Shown one piece after another: positions 42,017-42,114 of a DNA stretch of 42,114 nucleotides. Source of the DNA: an uncultured Clostridia bacterium (GTDB lineage: Bacteria; Bacillota; Clostridia; Oscillospirales; CAG-272); contig CALGCW010000122.1 of the NCBI GenBank assembly GCA_937884385.1, positions 1 to 42,114 on the forward strand, given 5' to 3'. Under the pieces are notes generated by a model. That model made no database searches. It worked only from the letters and a program-made list of their open reading frames with translations, and had not been told where the DNA came from. Position numbers and translations under genes: made by a program. Each line of letters opens with the position of its first letter. Within the stretch, counting starts at the first letter, position 1.

Positions 42017-42114
42017 AAAAGATGAGAGGTAAAAAAGGGCGCAAAAAGGCGTGTCGATTTTTAACAAAATCGCCACACATAATATTTATTTTTATACGTT
42101 AAAGCTAAGCATCC

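Overview
The window looks like accessory DNA from an anaerobic, low-GC Firmicute, most likely a gut clostridium of the Oscillospiraceae/Lachnospiraceae type. That is an inference from AT-rich codon use, strong AGGAGG ribosome binding sites, BspA-type leucine-rich-repeat (LRR) lipoproteins with poly-threonine stalks, large serine recombinases and GPH-type sugar symport. No rRNA, tRNA or CRISPR array was seen.

Region 1 (1-7.1 kb, all minus strand) is a tightly packed operon that I cannot assign to a known system. It starts with two small HTH-type proteins. It continues through several unrecognised small proteins (two of them related and basic), a membrane-tethered SGNH hydrolase, an Ig-like single-pass membrane protein and another single-pass protein. 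It ends in a large secreted protein that runs off the left edge. A zinc-ribbon protein and a self-cleaving LexA/UmuD-type repressor with a consensus promoter and palindromic operator sit just upstream (7.2-8.2 kb).

Region 2 (8.3-20.8 kb) is a divergent surface-protein locus. An ECF sigma factor is translationally coupled to a one-pass membrane protein whose outside part is a BspA LRR array, which looks like an anti-sigma factor fused to a sensor. Around it are LRR, ankyrin, TPR and unknown lipoproteins transcribed both ways.

Region 3 (20.8-25.6 kb) carries a DUF2971 protein, a HEPN-type protein, a 61-aa protein and a large serine recombinase preceded by an elaborate inverted repeat. The DUF2971/HEPN pair is a candidate defence module.

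Region 4 (25.7-40.6 kb) is a complete intracellular xylan-oligosaccharide utilisation locus. An AraC regulator is divergent from GH2, a GPH symporter, domain-swapped GH3, GH43, GH1 and GH39, followed by xylB and xylA under their own promoter. None of the hydrolases has a signal peptide. The logic is therefore import of short xylo- or arabinoxylo-oligosaccharides, cytoplasmic trimming to xylose, then isomerisation and phosphorylation into the pentose phosphate pathway.

Region 5 (40.7-42.1 kb) has a tyrosine recombinase and a 52-aa protein that share a duplicated leader. The 52-aa protein resembles the 61-aa protein beside the serine recombinase.
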